This document shows, in pieces, positions 24,001 through 35,631 of a stretch of 64,000 bases of DNA. This DNA is from Acanthosoma haemorrhoidale (Eukaryota > Arthropoda > Insecta > Hemiptera > Acanthosomatidae), in contig OV884014.1 of the NCBI GenBank assembly GCA_930367205.1, forward strand, positions 116,319,768 through 116,383,767, read 5' to 3'. Each line of letters opens with the position of its first letter. The stretch's first letter is position 1. Made by a program: the position numbers and the translations under genes. Under the pieces are notes generated by a model that worked only from the letters and a program-made list of their open reading frames with translations, made no database searches and was not told the DNA's origin.

Positions 24001-24954
24001 CAGCAGCTAAATTAAATAACGGTATGATGCTTCAGGAGCACAAAACTAAACTGAAATATTATCATGTACAGAGGTTGACTAAGACGGGTCAAAGTAAATA
24101 AATGTATATAAAAACATTACAGGAAAGGTGGCAAAATAACCAAAACAATGCTAAATATCATTGGGGCCCCTGTTCCCAAAAATACCCGACATCTGTTTTA
24201 TTCTCTTTGAAACCATTTTTCTAAATTTCATAGTCCTACGAATGAGATGTCAGAGTTAGTAGGAAAGATTTTAGTATGAGAACTCCTATTTGTCTAGGGT
24301 TCCTGTTCATGTTTTAGCCTACTGCGAGTTGATGTAAATTCCTTTTTTGATATATCACCTATCGTGTTGTTGATAAGATCTGTTGGTGTTAGTTTTTTTT
24401 ATTTCATCTTTATATTTGCTTGAGGTGAATAAGATTCAGAATTTTCAAAGCAGAACAATTTTGTATGTATATTTATGTAAAATATTGCTCTGAAAAATTC
24501 CCTGACTACTGTTGTGGGCTGAGATATTTGTCAATTTTGTCTTCTCAGATAACATAACTAAGTGCAAGTGATTAAGGTTATAAAATAATATATGTTCCAG
24601 CGAAGGTGATAAAATATAAAATTAGAAATTTCTAAAAAAATATTAATAATTAGTTTTAGGATTGCAGACAGTTTTAAAGTGACTCAATACATATTGTTTC
24701 CTCTCTTCAAGTTCTTCCACTTCCTTGTGATCCCCGACGAGGAAGTCATCAAGAAGTTGGATGGAGATCCAATAAAGGACCTTGCAGATGTAGATGCTTG
24801 CTCTCCACTTAATATCGTTCCACTCCACCAACAGCGCCCCCAAGAAGAACACCCCGCCAGTTATAAGAAGTAATGACTGGGCGCGTGTCAGCAGCACATA
24901 TGTTCTACCCCCATAACCCCATCCCAGCCCCCAATTACTCCCGACTCCATCTCT
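24001..24954. other. Non-coding stretch
   Basis: No gene was recognised. A 108-codon minus-strand frame and an overlapping 64-codon plus frame (24643-24969) lie in a GC-richer patch and show no known motif. Confidence 0.4.
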
Positions 24955-25400
24955 TTGTCTTAATTGCAACCCTCGCGCGATGAGGCCCCTATATTGCCCC
25001 CATACCGGGTCATTGTCGGCCGTCTGTGCGAACCGCTACGGATATTTAGCAATGCCAATTAATTTGTCTTTCGTGTTTTATGTTAATTTAATATGCCTTG
25101 GAGACGGCATCGCAGCCCTGTGCCTTATCTGGCCGTACTAGGCAACTATTAAGGAGAGAAAGGGCGTCGGATGATGTCTTGTAAATCTGATCGCAGCTGC
25201 CTTCACAGCTTGAGCAATGAAGCAATAATTGTTGATGATGGCTCGCAATTATTTACCGGGCCAGAAAAAGAAATAAACTAGCTCTCTCATAACAGAGCTA
25301 CTAATTGCACTTCATAGGCGAACAATTATGGCGGTTTTCTGATCGTTAATGGGCGCTTGATCGTTCGATAGACTGCGGTCACGCGTCAAATACTTCACTA
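24955..25400. promoter_or_regulatory. Candidate enhancer / conserved non-coding block
   Basis: This is a non-repetitive GC-richer block packed with homeodomain-type ATTA/TAAT cores (for example CCAATTAATTTG, GCAATAATTG, GCAATTATTTACC, ACAATTATGGCGG), a GATA site (CTTATCT at 25124-25130) and a CAGCTG E-box (25194-25199). All frames are closed. It has the look of insect developmental enhancers, but this is inference from motif density. Confidence 0.3.
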
Positions 25401-25663
25401 TTTGAAAGAAATATCGACACTTATAAAACATTCATTCTTACAAATAAAATGAAAGATTTGTTAGTACTTTCATGTACTCTTGTATTGACTTCCGTTATAT
25501 TTAAGAATGATAAATTATTACTTTAATTTAATTTACTGCGTATATTTTAGTATGTCGTTTCTTTTACGTGATCAGTTCTTCCGTCCGCTTCACGCTACCT
25601 CCTTTTACGTTTTTTAGAAGGAAGTCAACAACCTAAAAAAGTAATGAAAATAAATTTCTATTA

Positions 25664-26052
25664 TTTTTTTTTTAAAACAAACCCTTTACTATGATAAAAT
25701 GCCTTATCAGGCAATAAGTTATTGTTATAAATGTTCTTATTCATACCATATTTACAATTTTCATTCACTCGCTCATTCATACCGTACTTACAAACAGCCC
25801 AAAGGCCTCCCAAATCCACATGGTTGTCACCTCCCTCGCGTGCGAAAGAGGAAGCGGAGTCTTGGGAAGTCAGCCGAGTGACCGGAAACGAGCCAGCGGA
25901 GGCTGACCAAGAGCGCGAGAGACACAGACGCTCATGACATGATTGGAGAAACTGCCCATTGCCAGGACTCCCACTGTCACTTATTTATAGCAGGTTACGA
26001 GATCACTGCGGTTTTAGTCTCCGAGGAGGATTATAGGGATGAGTGGTGCAAA
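25664..26052 (-). mobile_element. LINE-A 3' tail
   Basis: Poly-T (minus-strand poly-A) at 25663-25673 is followed by TTACTATGATAAAATGCCTT and the LINE-A 3' region through GGATGAGTGGTGCAA. A block around CCCACGCTCGTC is missing (GGGAAGTC joins AGCCGAGTG). It is non-coding apart from terminal codons. Confidence 0.82.
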
Positions 26053-28261
26053 TTGCTATTTAAATAAAACTTTGCGAATCAACCTCAACCTTAGTTCACT
26101 TACGTTTTTGCCTGATTGTCTGCTACCTGACATTTGGAGGGGCTCTGTAACTAGAAACCTATTCGAAACAAAGTAAATTGATTTATGATAGCAAATTATT
26201 TTGGCACTTGCAATGTAAAATAGAGACAGTGATAAAAAAACAACAATATAGTAAAATACTATAGAGTTTTATCCCCCCCCCCCTCCAGCTATATCCCCTT
26301 GTTATCAGAATTATGGAATTCAACGTATATTCTATATAAATGAATCTATTTACAATAGGTCAATATTATATGTCCTGTAGCTTGGCTATATTTTTTATAA
26401 TTTTGCATTGCGATTTGTTACAAATGTAGATTATAGAATGTCTATATACGTTTAAAATGTGATGGGGCTCACCTCATGAATCATAAAACTTAAAACTAAC
26501 TTATATAGATTAGTATTGAGTGCATTTTTAATTATTTATGACTTTCGTTCTTAAGGGAGAGGGAGTAATTTTCATTTAGGTGCTAAGTTTTGAGTTGCTC
26601 GAGTTTTTGAATCGTATTATTTTTAGCCGATTGGACCCGATGCGTATTGGCGATAGAAATCATTAGTAAATTGGACAATAAATTTTACAAGTAATCTCCA
26701 CTACAGCTTAGGAGCTGGTATAAATGAAAACTACCATCTTTGTAATATTTACGATTGCTTTTGAGATGCAGCATTCCTGGCAATGGCGAGAGAGTGAGTC
26801 CAAACCCCTCGGCGAAATTATTGCCGTCGTAAATATTTCGGAAATGTTTCGTCCGCGTGCACTCGCGGTGGCTCCCTAAGCGTCGATAAGAAAAAAATCA
26901 ATAAAATGTTCTCTTTTGGACGAAACGGCACCGACGGAAACAAATTGTTCACCATGCAGTGCCTTTTGTATAATGAGGCGTATTTTATGACGATAGTCCA
27001 ATGACGGCTGCGGATTTTTGCCTTTTGAGGAATCGGAACTCATTCCACGACGAGTTAGGCTTTTGCATTTTTGCGTCATTTTCTTTGACAAGTAGTCTTT
27101 GTTCTAAAATCTCATGTCAGAGAATTGAAGATCATTTTTATTTCCGAAATAATCTCAATAATGGAAGTCTCTCCTATTATATTAATTAATAGTTTTTTCT
27201 TTTGTTCAAAAATAAATTCGAGCCATTGTTTCCTGAGGGAATGATATAGACTGTACTTCAGGGAACTCACCTTCCCTGAAATGATAAAATTTACTTTCAA
27301 AGTCCTTCCGTTGAGAAGTTAATTCTATCGGAACTTTCAAGTTGGAAGCTCAAATTGAATTTGAATGGATTTTTATTTTGTTTGATAAATGATTGATTCT
27401 CGCCTATATTTCGTACATACAAACAAATTTGGATAATAGGTATAACGTTACACATGACAAAGGCAACCATGATTGATTTAAAACAAGAGTTTGAAAAAAA
27501 AGAATCTTCATTAAATATGATAATTTATTATTATTTGTTTTTTTTTATAAGTGCTTATTTGAAACAAATTACAATCTGCCCTAAAAGAGAAATTTGTAAT
27601 GACAGATCTCATCCACACCATTAGACTTAGAAGTAATTACAAAATGCAGTCATAGAACACAGTGGCATTAATTGACCTATTTCAGAGCAGGAAACTTCGC
27701 ACACTTTGATGACTTGTAATGAATGTTTCATACGGACAGTTTGTCGAGATTGCATTCTTTATACGGATGGAGGAGTGATGTGTTCATTTCTGTTTTTAAT
27801 TAAACTTCTTTATGAAAGGGAAAGTTGAACATTGTTCTGTAACTGCATCACACAGATGTGTCTCTACATTCTTAAATTAGAGAGAGAGTGCTTAGTATAA
27901 ATGCTTTCTTATTCTTTTAAAGAAACTTCTTGAACAATTTTACATTTCCATTTGTCGATAGAAAAAACAACAACATGTAATTAGGTAAAACACTATTTGA
28001 AAACGCTAAAAGTATTTGATGGGCTTATCAATTTCCCTCACTAGACCGGCTGGATCTCTTCCCAGGCCACGAACCACTACGAAACGTTTTGGCAGCTACT
28101 CAGAGCATTGCCTTATTATTAAAACGAAAAGCATCTGAACGCTTTTGAATGAATATATTTTTGTAAAATTTAATTCTTATTTAATTGATTCTAAGGATCC
28201 TGGTATAACCGGAATGTTAACTGCATAACCAATGTAAACCTTGCCAAAGGGCTGGGATTTA
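26053..28261. other. Non-coding stretch
   Basis: AT-rich, no gene recognised. Around 26345-26505 it shares an old repeat with about 43665-43825 (common TGATGGGGCTCACCT, then ACTTAAAACTAACTTA). A poly-C run lies at about 26273-26283. Confidence 0.4.
26345..26505 (+). repeat. Old repeat shared with about 43665-43825
   Basis: Both places contain TCCTGTAGC..GCTATATT, then after a diverged stretch TGTGATGGGGCTCACCT and AAACTTAAAACTAACTTA in the same order. Identity is patchy. The class is unknown. Confidence 0.45.
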
Positions 28262-29180
28262 TATGTAATAAAAAATATTTAGTTATATACGTATTTATTT
28301 TAGCAGAAATATGTAACTAAAAATGAGAAATATGTTAAACAGTAATCGCCATTACTCTCAAGTCTCCTGGTCAAAATTTTATAAACCCTACTAACATTTT
28401 CAAATCTTAGGATAAAAAAAATGTTCCAAAGAACTATATGATAACACATATAAAGAAGAAAAAAACCCAGAACAAAAGCTGTACTCATTTTCAAATTTGA
28501 AGACAATTTGACGTCGATTCTATTGTGCACTTTTCCTAGGTTTTTTCAAAATAAACAAACCTTTGAATTTTATCTTCAATCTAATTCTGGTTTTTCCCGG
28601 TGACTTTCCAATTTTTCAATCGCACAGTTGATGCTAATAGCGATGCTATCGATCGATGACAAGTTGTGACTATCTCAAATCAGGTTTTGAAAGCCTTTTA
28701 TTGCGCTAGTCAGTTTCGGCTGCCTCTGACCACTTGACTTTTCTGATATGCCCTGTTTTAGGATTAATTATTAATGTAGTTATAAATTATTTATGAAACT
28801 AATTAATATAATTCCCACACCACTATTGAATGTTTCGTCAGAAAATTCACGAATGTACCAACTAGGTCTCTTGGTTTGGCTAGGAGTTTTTCCACCATCA
28901 ATTTTTTCACGTTTTTTGAATAAAATTGAAATTGAAAAATTGAATAAAAACTTGAATTGAAGAAATAAATAATGGAAATTATGACCATTAAAGTAATGGG
29001 TCCCGTATCTTTAGAAAAGAAAACACATTTCAGTCTAGTTATTTAAGAATCATTTCGCCAAAACTGTATCGTTTAACGAACACAATTCTCAGTCCAATCC
29101 AAATAAATAAATAAGGCCACCTGCTCCACGAATCCAACGCAGAGGCCATATAATTTTTACAAAATTGTCATCTCTCAATT
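28262..29180 (+). repeat. Old repeat G, uninterrupted copy
   Basis: It shares ordered blocks with about 60945-63220: GTATTTATTTTA/TCA..GAAAT, AAATGAGA..AAATGT, TTTATAAACCC, GATGCTATC.ATC.ATGACA and TCTCAGTC.AAT..AAATAAATAA. The partner is broken by a mariner and probably by a solo LTR. No coding frame or terminal repeats were seen. The class is unknown. Confidence 0.6.
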
Positions 29181-30126
29181 GAATGCGACGAAGTAATAAA
29201 AAAATATTTAACAAAATATGCTAGAATATGTAAGAAATAATTTAAACTATGTAATATCACTGAAATATGTAAACAAATGTGATATATATATTTATTAAAT
29301 AAGTACCTTTTATACCTGGTGCTAAACTTAACACCCATTATAATAATTTCATGAATTGATATTGTGATATTTAAAGTAGTATGAGACCGTGAGATTAATG
29401 ATCGTTCGCTCAAAGTTTTTAATGATCTTCTCTTTTCTTGAATGATTTTAGCATTAATAATTTTCGCTATAAGTTATTAGAGAATTTTATGACGCCGGTT
29501 CATTGCCTGATCCTATCTAAATGGAGGTTACTGAATGAATTAATACCGGTGCAGTAAACTTATAAAATTGCCGCTATAAAACCCCAGTGTTATGAATCGG
29601 GGACGGCCGATCGTAAACGGACCCACTTAACCGTAGGTGTGCAAAGGGGGCTTGTTCGTTATTCAAATGATGTTTGATGATGTCTCCGCTAGTACCCATG
29701 TAGAATTATTCATTGATTGGCTATTTTAAAAGGGTATGCATACATTTTATGATTATTTAAATTATCAATTAAAAAAACAAACCTGCGCTGTAAAAAATCG
29801 GCAAGGAAGGGCAACGGTTCTGAAATTAATAATAGCGACCTATTCTACCCAACTACCATTTAGGTAATTATATCTTTATTATCCTGGGACCATGTCACTT
29901 AAGTACAAACATTAATTTTTACATGAACATTCTTTGACTGTATAAAGAAAATGAGTGTATAATATATATCCGAAAAAGAATATAATAATAAAATTTGTAC
30001 ACATATTCACGCAGTATGTATATACATGCTAAATTTACCTATAAATATGTACACATTATACGCACACATATTGACGCAGTATGTATATACATGCTACATT
30101 TACCTATAAATAGAAATAAACTATAG
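29181..30126. other. Non-coding stretch with a candidate conserved block and a tandem pair
   Basis: The block at about 29460-29745 is GC-richer and non-repetitive, with TTTATGACG, TTCATTGATTGGC and several TAAT cores. It is a possible regulatory element. A 65-bp tandem pair follows at 30000. No gene. Confidence 0.4.
30000..30113. repeat. Tandem duplication, 65-bp period
   Basis: CACATATTCACGCAGTATGT... at 30000 repeats as CACATATTGACGCAGTATGT... at 30065, both followed by ATATACATGCTA and CATTTACCTATAAATA-type sequence. There are two copies. Confidence 0.9.
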
Positions 30127-30242
30127 TAATGAATTTTTTTTTTTCTAAACCCCTTTTAATTATACAATGTGAAAAATATGAACAAAAGAATTGACAAAGT
30201 TTCTCCTCTTTCTGCTATGCGCAGATGCATTTGAGGGAGGTG
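30127..30242 (-). mobile_element. LINE-B (second subfamily) 3' tail
   Basis: Poly-T is followed by CTAAACCCCTTTTAATTATA, TATGAACAAAAGAATTGACA and CTCCTCTTTCTGCTATGCGC AGATGCATTTGA. This matches the 3' UTR end of the copies at 46560 and 55396. It is severely 5'-truncated. Confidence 0.8.
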
Positions 30243-30401
30243 GTAATGAAATTAGACGCTTGGGATGAAGAGGCTATCCCGCGGTGTCGTCACGGGAGGG
30301 TGGTGGACTAATCGCTATTTTGCTTATTTCCTAATTATATAAATTAAACAAATTGATTATGATAATTTAATTATCAAAATAATTATAAATAAATAATTAA
30401 T

Positions 30402-30466
30402 AATTAACAATCTGCCTCATCGGGCAATAAGTAATTGTGGCAAATGATCTTATTCATACCATAGCA
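30402..30466 (-). mobile_element. Short LINE-A 3' fragment
   Basis: It matches the extreme LINE-A 3' end (ACAATCTGCCTCATCGGGCA, then ATAAGTAATTGTGG, TTATTCATACCATA). It stops after about 65 bp, next to unrelated sequence. Confidence 0.75.
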
Positions 30467-30559
30467 TGATTGACATTATCGAAGGGATCAGGTGGTTGGA
30501 AGAGAAGTAGTGCACAGAGCGGCTACAGGTCTTGCCTTGTATTTGGGGTTCTCGTGCTA

Positions 30560-30760
30560 CTAATTGCGTGACGATCATCTCACGTGGAGGTGATGTCAAC
30601 TGGCCACCGAGATCGTGCGAGTTGACCCCGTTACACTTTTTCTAGTAGGGTTTTCTTAAGTTGCCGCAAATCACAGCGGTCCTCAAAGCCAACATAACCC
30701 ATGCCATCGGTCAAATTCAGCCTGATTTATGCGCCAGGCATAAATCTTATATTTGATAAA
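30560..30760 (+). pseudogene. Mariner-like transposase C-terminal fragment
   Basis: It is nearly identical to 58200-58375. Plus-strand frames give SRGGDVNWPPRSCELTPLHF and then a broken F-W-G-F-L-K-L-P-type tail, with stops (LF*). It contains the third-Asp region of an IS630/mariner-like transposase, with the Asp itself changed here (CDLTALD becomes CELTPLH). Confidence 0.75.
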
Positions 30761-31529
30761 TTCAAAGTGTTATATACAGCATATATTTTATGAAGTTGTG
30801 ATTATTGGAAAACCGTTGAACTGTATTATGTGACAACGGAATTTAAGTCGATTTTTGAAAAAAATATGTGACATTAATTCCGACGCATTTTTTGATAAAA
30901 TTGTTGATGATATATATCTTCAAGGAAACGGCAAACAAGTTGGAGGCGTTTTTACCCTGACATTTTAACTGTTAATTATTAATATATACATTACTATTTT
31001 TATCGTTAAATGAGTCATAAAACAGTGCTTCCAGCCAATAGTTCTGATACTAAAATGCTAAGGTACTCCAATATAAATCATATTGATTTACAGAATAATA
31101 TGTTCGTTTATTATCAAGGGGCAAGTAGGCAATTAAAACGAATTTCATGAAGCTAAAAAGCTTATTTAAAATTGTAAATGAAGTGTTAACAGTTACATTT
31201 AAACTATGATGCTAAGCATTTCACGTACGCTTACAGAGCCGTGTTTGAGAAAGCATTACAAGCGGAAGTGTCTTTCGAGAAGAAGAAAAAAAAATAGTTG
31301 TACTGGACGCTACAGGAAGTCGACTTATCATTGACGTTCACTCACTAACTTTCTAATTAATTAAAATATATTCAACGACATCTTCAATATGATCGCATCT
31401 GTTATTGTTTCTCACGCTTCTTTTCTCTTACTTTGTAAAAAAATGACTTCCTTATCGCTTAATTTTATGGTCAATGCTAAGTAAAGAATTCTCACCTGAA
31501 AATTGCATTTTTTTTTTAATGAGAATACA
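30761..31529. other. Non-coding stretch
   Basis: AT-rich; nothing recognised. Confidence 0.45.
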
Positions 31530-31920
31530 TTTTTTTGCCTTATTAGACAATAAGAAATTTTGATAAATGTTTTCATTCATACCGTATTTACAATTCATTA
31601 TTCACTCGCTTATTCATACAGTATTTGCAAAAAGCCCAGAGGCCTCCCAAATCCACATGTTTGTCACCTCCCTCGCATGCTAAAGAGGAAGCGGAGTTTT
31701 GGGAAGTCCGCCACGCTCGTCCGTCAGCCGCGTCACCGGATACGAGCCAGTGGAGGCTGACGAAGAGTCCTAGAGCCACAGACGCTCAGGACATGATTGG
31801 AGAAACTGGACATTGCCAGGGCTCCCACTGTCACGCATTTATAGCAGGTCACGAGGCCACTGCCGTTTCAGTCTCCGAGGAGGATTATAGGGATGAGTGG
31901 CGCAGTGCAATGACGGAATG
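31530..31920 (-). mobile_element. LINE-A 3' tail
   Basis: Poly-T then TTGCCTTATTAGACAATAAG leads into the full LINE-A 3' region through GGATGAGTGGCGCAGTGCAATGAC. Open frames on both strands inside it are accidents of the untranslated region. Confidence 0.82.
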
Positions 31921-32109
31921 AGTGAAGAAATAATAGCAGATTGTTAATCAGTAGAATACAATTTAATGTTCTAGAAGTGGCATCGCACACAAAGCCCAAC
32001 ACTGTTACCAACCAAAGGCAGTAAACTTGTAACGTAAAGAAAATCTTTACATTACAAGTTTTGAAGGCTTACAAATCTGAAAGTACTGAACAGGTGGGTT
32101 AGGCTAGGT

Positions 32110-32690
32110 GCACGTAAAGCGGACTGGTCATCACCAAGAGAGCCGTTCGAAATGCCTCGTACACTCAGTCGTTATTTGTCAGCCGTAGGTAGTCGCCGAG
32201 TCGTTCATGAACGTGGGCCCAACCTGTCTCTTATAAGACCCTCTACTGCCATTAATACAATATCTTGGACGTATAAAGCGCATTTGATTAGTCCATACCA
32301 TCAAGTAACTGCCGCCGTGTAAGCACGGTCCCTGCCCCAGCACGCGTGATCTGGACGACTCTACATAATAGTGAAGATTGCGAAACCGGAACCTGTTAGC
32401 TGCTCTATAATAGATGAGGCCTCCATTGCGCATAGTGCACTGAGGGGACCTTATAGTGCATCTGCCAACGCTCACGAGCGCGCTCGACCAATTACTGGAG
32501 GCTTGGAGCCGGCCAGCGGAGCGGTGCGCGGTAGAAGGCCAATTTGTTGGATGGGCGAGTTGACACTGGTTGCAGATAGCCATCGCCCGCACAATGCACA
32601 ATGGATAATGAGACCCGCTCTCGGCCACCTTTGTCATCCACCTACCTCCGGTGGTGATTATTCAATGTGCCTCTGCTCCTGAGTGTTTCA
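32110..32690 (-). pseudogene. Tc1-like transposase relic
   Basis: The minus-strand open frame (32179-32637, 152 codons) contains ANRFRFRNLHY, HGGSYLMVWT and then VGPTFMNDSAT. These resemble, in order, the D-E-S-R-F block, the G-G-S-V-M-V-W-G block and the G-P-x-F-x-M-x-D-N-A block of Tc1-type transposases. The catalytic residues are degraded: the first Asp-Glu pair is replaced (AAN) and the second Asp lies in a shifted NDSAT. The call rests on block order rather than strong identity. Confidence 0.5.
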
Positions 32691-32746
32691 TGTCTGGTCG
32701 TCACCTCATCAGCTGTTTCTCTCATGTGCTGTCTCAAATATAATTA

Positions 32747-32775
32747 CAGTAGAACCTCGCTAACCGGAGATGGAA
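32747..32775 (+). mobile_element. Possible pogo-type terminal inverted repeat
   Basis: CAGTAGAACCTCGCTAACCG directly follows a TA dinucleotide, as in pogo/Tigger ends. No complementary partner was found nearby, so it may be an orphan end. Confidence 0.4.
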
Positions 32776-33029
32776 CGAATGCGTGGTTCAACATATCTTT
32801 TTTTTTTTTTTTTTTTTGTCTTTATTACATGTTGCTTCAATGACAGGAGAATATACAATTGAATTAAACAAAATAATATTTTATTTAAACAACTACACTG
32901 TCTTGAGAGCGTCCGTGATTCGGCTAAACATTTTATTGTATTTATTTATTTACATAGTTTCAAACACCAACCCAAGTTTGAAATAAACCTGAATTAGTGC
33001 CTCTGGATGAAAATGGTGTAAGGTGTCAT

Positions 33030-33267
33030 AGTTTTATAATACTTGCTTTATGTATAATATTTATAATCTTCCAAAGAACAAGTAGAAGGGGCTTGAGCAG
33101 AACTGTATACCTGCCTCGTGACTTCATGGAAGTCACTGATGGTTCCTGTTATTTTTAAGTAAGCAACCGCATCCCTCCAAGACCTCCCTACTTCCCAGAA
33201 TCTTATCCTTTTCTTTTACATATATGTCTCAGCTTTAGGCCCAGACCCCACTCGTCCCTAGACCTGC
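33030..33267 (+). mobile_element. Truncated LTR copy within a 33-bp direct repeat
   Basis: It starts AGTTTTATAATACTTGC and follows the LTR through CTTTAGGCCCAGACCCCACTCG, then stops before the polyadenylation signal. The 33-bp sequence CCCAAGTTTGAAATAAACCT... lies on both sides (32971-33003 and 33267-33299). Confidence 0.75.
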
Positions 33268-33683
33268 CCAAGTTTGAAATAAACCTGAATTAGTGCCTCA
33301 GAATGAAGAGGAGACTTTTTAACTTTTTAAATGGGTTAAAAAACCATGCCACCATGCATAAGCAGCTAAGCAAAATGTGAGACAGTTTTTAACCCACCTT
33401 ACTCCGTGTGAAGCCGGATTTGATTACCTTCAAATTATATTTGTTATGAAGAAAATCCTTGTTATGAAAAGACATCCTATTGAACCTAACCAACATAATC
33501 TGAATAAAGGTACAACGAATCTTATTGAGAATCTTCGATTCTCAAGTGAGTGGCAACGAATTATGTGGCCTGTGTTTGCTATTTTTTTTTTTTTAATGTT
33601 GTGAAGAATCTCCCAATCCTACTCCTGATATAGTATTCTACAGAGTTTACATGAAGCTGCTCGATCCTACCTCAAGTACATAC

Positions 33684-33753
33684 ATAATTTTCCTTTATTT
33701 TCCCACATCCTATTTTTTATGAGTTTGAGAGCTAAGGGGGAAAAAAAAAAAAA
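33684..33753 (+). mobile_element. 70-bp LINE-B tail with 12-bp target duplication
   Basis: ATAATTTTCCTTTATTTTCC through GAGAGCTAAGGGGG and poly-A is flanked by identical TCAAGTACATAC at 33672-33683 and 33754-33765. It is a clear case of extreme 5' truncation during target-primed reverse transcription. Confidence 0.92.
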
Positions 33754-33987
33754 TCAAGTACATACGGATGTTTTGTCGCATCCTTCGGTTTAAACATTTA
33801 ACCCCGGTTGTGTATAGCTGGGGAATCTGGAGTAGAGTTAAGACCTTTCATATCCTATTAGGTCATATTTGATAGAATCCTGAGCAAATGCTCGGATCGG
33901 GATGGCCACCTACGATTGACCGATTAACGGCTTTATCCCAAGCCGGCCATGGTTGGGCTACAGAGGCTTTTTCCTATCATTTAACAA

Positions 33988-34348
33988 CATTTATATAATG
34001 CTAAGAATATTATAATGCTAATATTATATATAATGCTAAAACTAGAAGCAAGCCCCTTCTACTGTATACCTGCCTCGTGACTTGATGGCAGTCACTGATG
34101 GTCCCTGTTATTTTTAAGTAAGCAACCGCATCCCTCCAAGACCTCCCAACTTCCCAGAATCTTATCCTTTTCTTATACATACATGTCTCAGCTTTAGCCC
34201 CAGACCCCGCTCGTGCCTAGACATTCCACCCAGTATGTAGTAACGTAACTCTTAATATTTGTATATACCAGTGTTTTGCTTGTACTTCATAATAAAGCTC
34301 TTCCTTCTTTTCTTTTAAAAGACTCTCCTCTTCAAAGATTATTTAACT
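33988..34348 (+). mobile_element. Solo LTR
   Basis: It runs from TTTATATAATGCTAAGAATA to AAAGATTATTTAACT, with the shared core GTATACCTGCCTCGTGACTT and the polyadenylation signal CATAATAAAG before its end. The left terminus is less clear than in the copy at 62504. Confidence 0.75.
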
Positions 34349-35631
34349 AGCGATGGAGGCCACTTGGTAGTTGAGCTATTTAGCTCTAAAAGATCATTAC
34401 AAATGCTGCTAGGTGCTCAATTCGAGAGAGAGGGAGCAGATACAAGTTCCAAATTAGCAACAAGGTTGGCGCAGCCGGAGTTGCGCAGGATACGATCAGA
34501 GGGTGTTTACAGGCCAGTAAGGTTACACCCGCGCACGCGATAACTCGCGCAGGATAGGGTGTTACTTACAGCGGGCCAGGGTCAGATAAGATCTCGCCTC
34601 GAGGATTTATATGTCAATTAGCCCGGCGGGGGATGGCGCGCCAAAAAAGGACAAAAAGGGTCGGGGGGCCCTATCAGATCCAGGGGGCACTGGTCCCCGC
34701 CTTTGTCATCTCCCTTTGTTCCAGGTCTTCATTAGTGCTCTTTCAAGGGCGAGTCGCCTTCCTTGTCTTTGTCCTTTCCTAGCCGATCTTGTGAAGGCCC
34801 TCCACCACTTATTACCGCCATATCAGCGTTATCGGTCGGAAATGACATCTTAATTGTCTGGATCTTAGACGGAATTACGTCACTTTATGCTTTTTCTGAA
34901 TGAGGTGCACTTATGAACAGATAAAACTTCTTTATTGATAATCCAGCTAAATACGTGTTACCTCCCTTTCAAAACTGGTATGATTAGTTTATTGTCATTT
35001 CAACTATATACGATTGCTGTATATTATTTTCTGTTGGTAATCCAAAAGGTCCCACCTTGTAAAAAGTAACCACAAAACTCTTGGATGATATTACTTAATT
35101 TGAGCTATAGCTTGTATTTCTTCATCCTACGTGATGGATGTACTGCTTCTTATTGAATGATTCCTGCCACTGTTGTTATTCACAGGAGACATTGTCCTCG
35201 AATAATGTCTCAAGTCGAACCCGAACTAAGATTTCCTGAGAATCCACTAAGCATTGTGCTCTAGATCGGGCCAGGAAGTCATTGTGAAGTTATATATCGC
35301 TCATTAGTCTTCCGGCATGCCATTATTCAAATGATCCGATCTGGTCGTTATTCAAAGCCGACCCCCCCCCCCCTCGGCCAGATCCTCCGGAGGACTGCGA
35401 TCGAGCTCTGAGCTATCTGATCCTGACGTCTTTTGTCTCCAAAATCCAATTAGTGCTACTCAATCAAGACTCTTCATCTTCCTAACTAGGATGATTCTAC
35501 TGCCGGCCTGTAATTAGTTTGGAGTCGCATCAGAGTCGTCCTAATGCTAAAACCACTGGTTCGTTTCATCCTCCGGATAATCTTTTTTAGAACAATTCTA
35601 TAACCAACTCGATTAATCCTACTCATAAATA
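34349..35631. other. Non-coding stretch with GC-rich candidate regulatory blocks
   Basis: Blocks at about 34430-34880 and 35160-35600 are GC-richer, non-repetitive and closed in all frames beyond about 80 codons. They contain CCAATTAG, TAATTAG and GTTATTCAAA-type motifs. They may be conserved non-coding DNA. A poly-C run lies at about 35363-35374. Confidence 0.35.

Noticed and set aside
31560..31921. Overlapping open frames on both strands
   Set aside because: They lie wholly in the LINE-A 3' tail; the same sequence is broken in other copies.
34466..34480. TTGGCGCAGCCGGAG resembles a retrotransposon primer binding site near an LTR
   Set aside because: It lies about 118 bp after the LTR's TAACT end rather than directly next to it, and no gag or pol coding follows.
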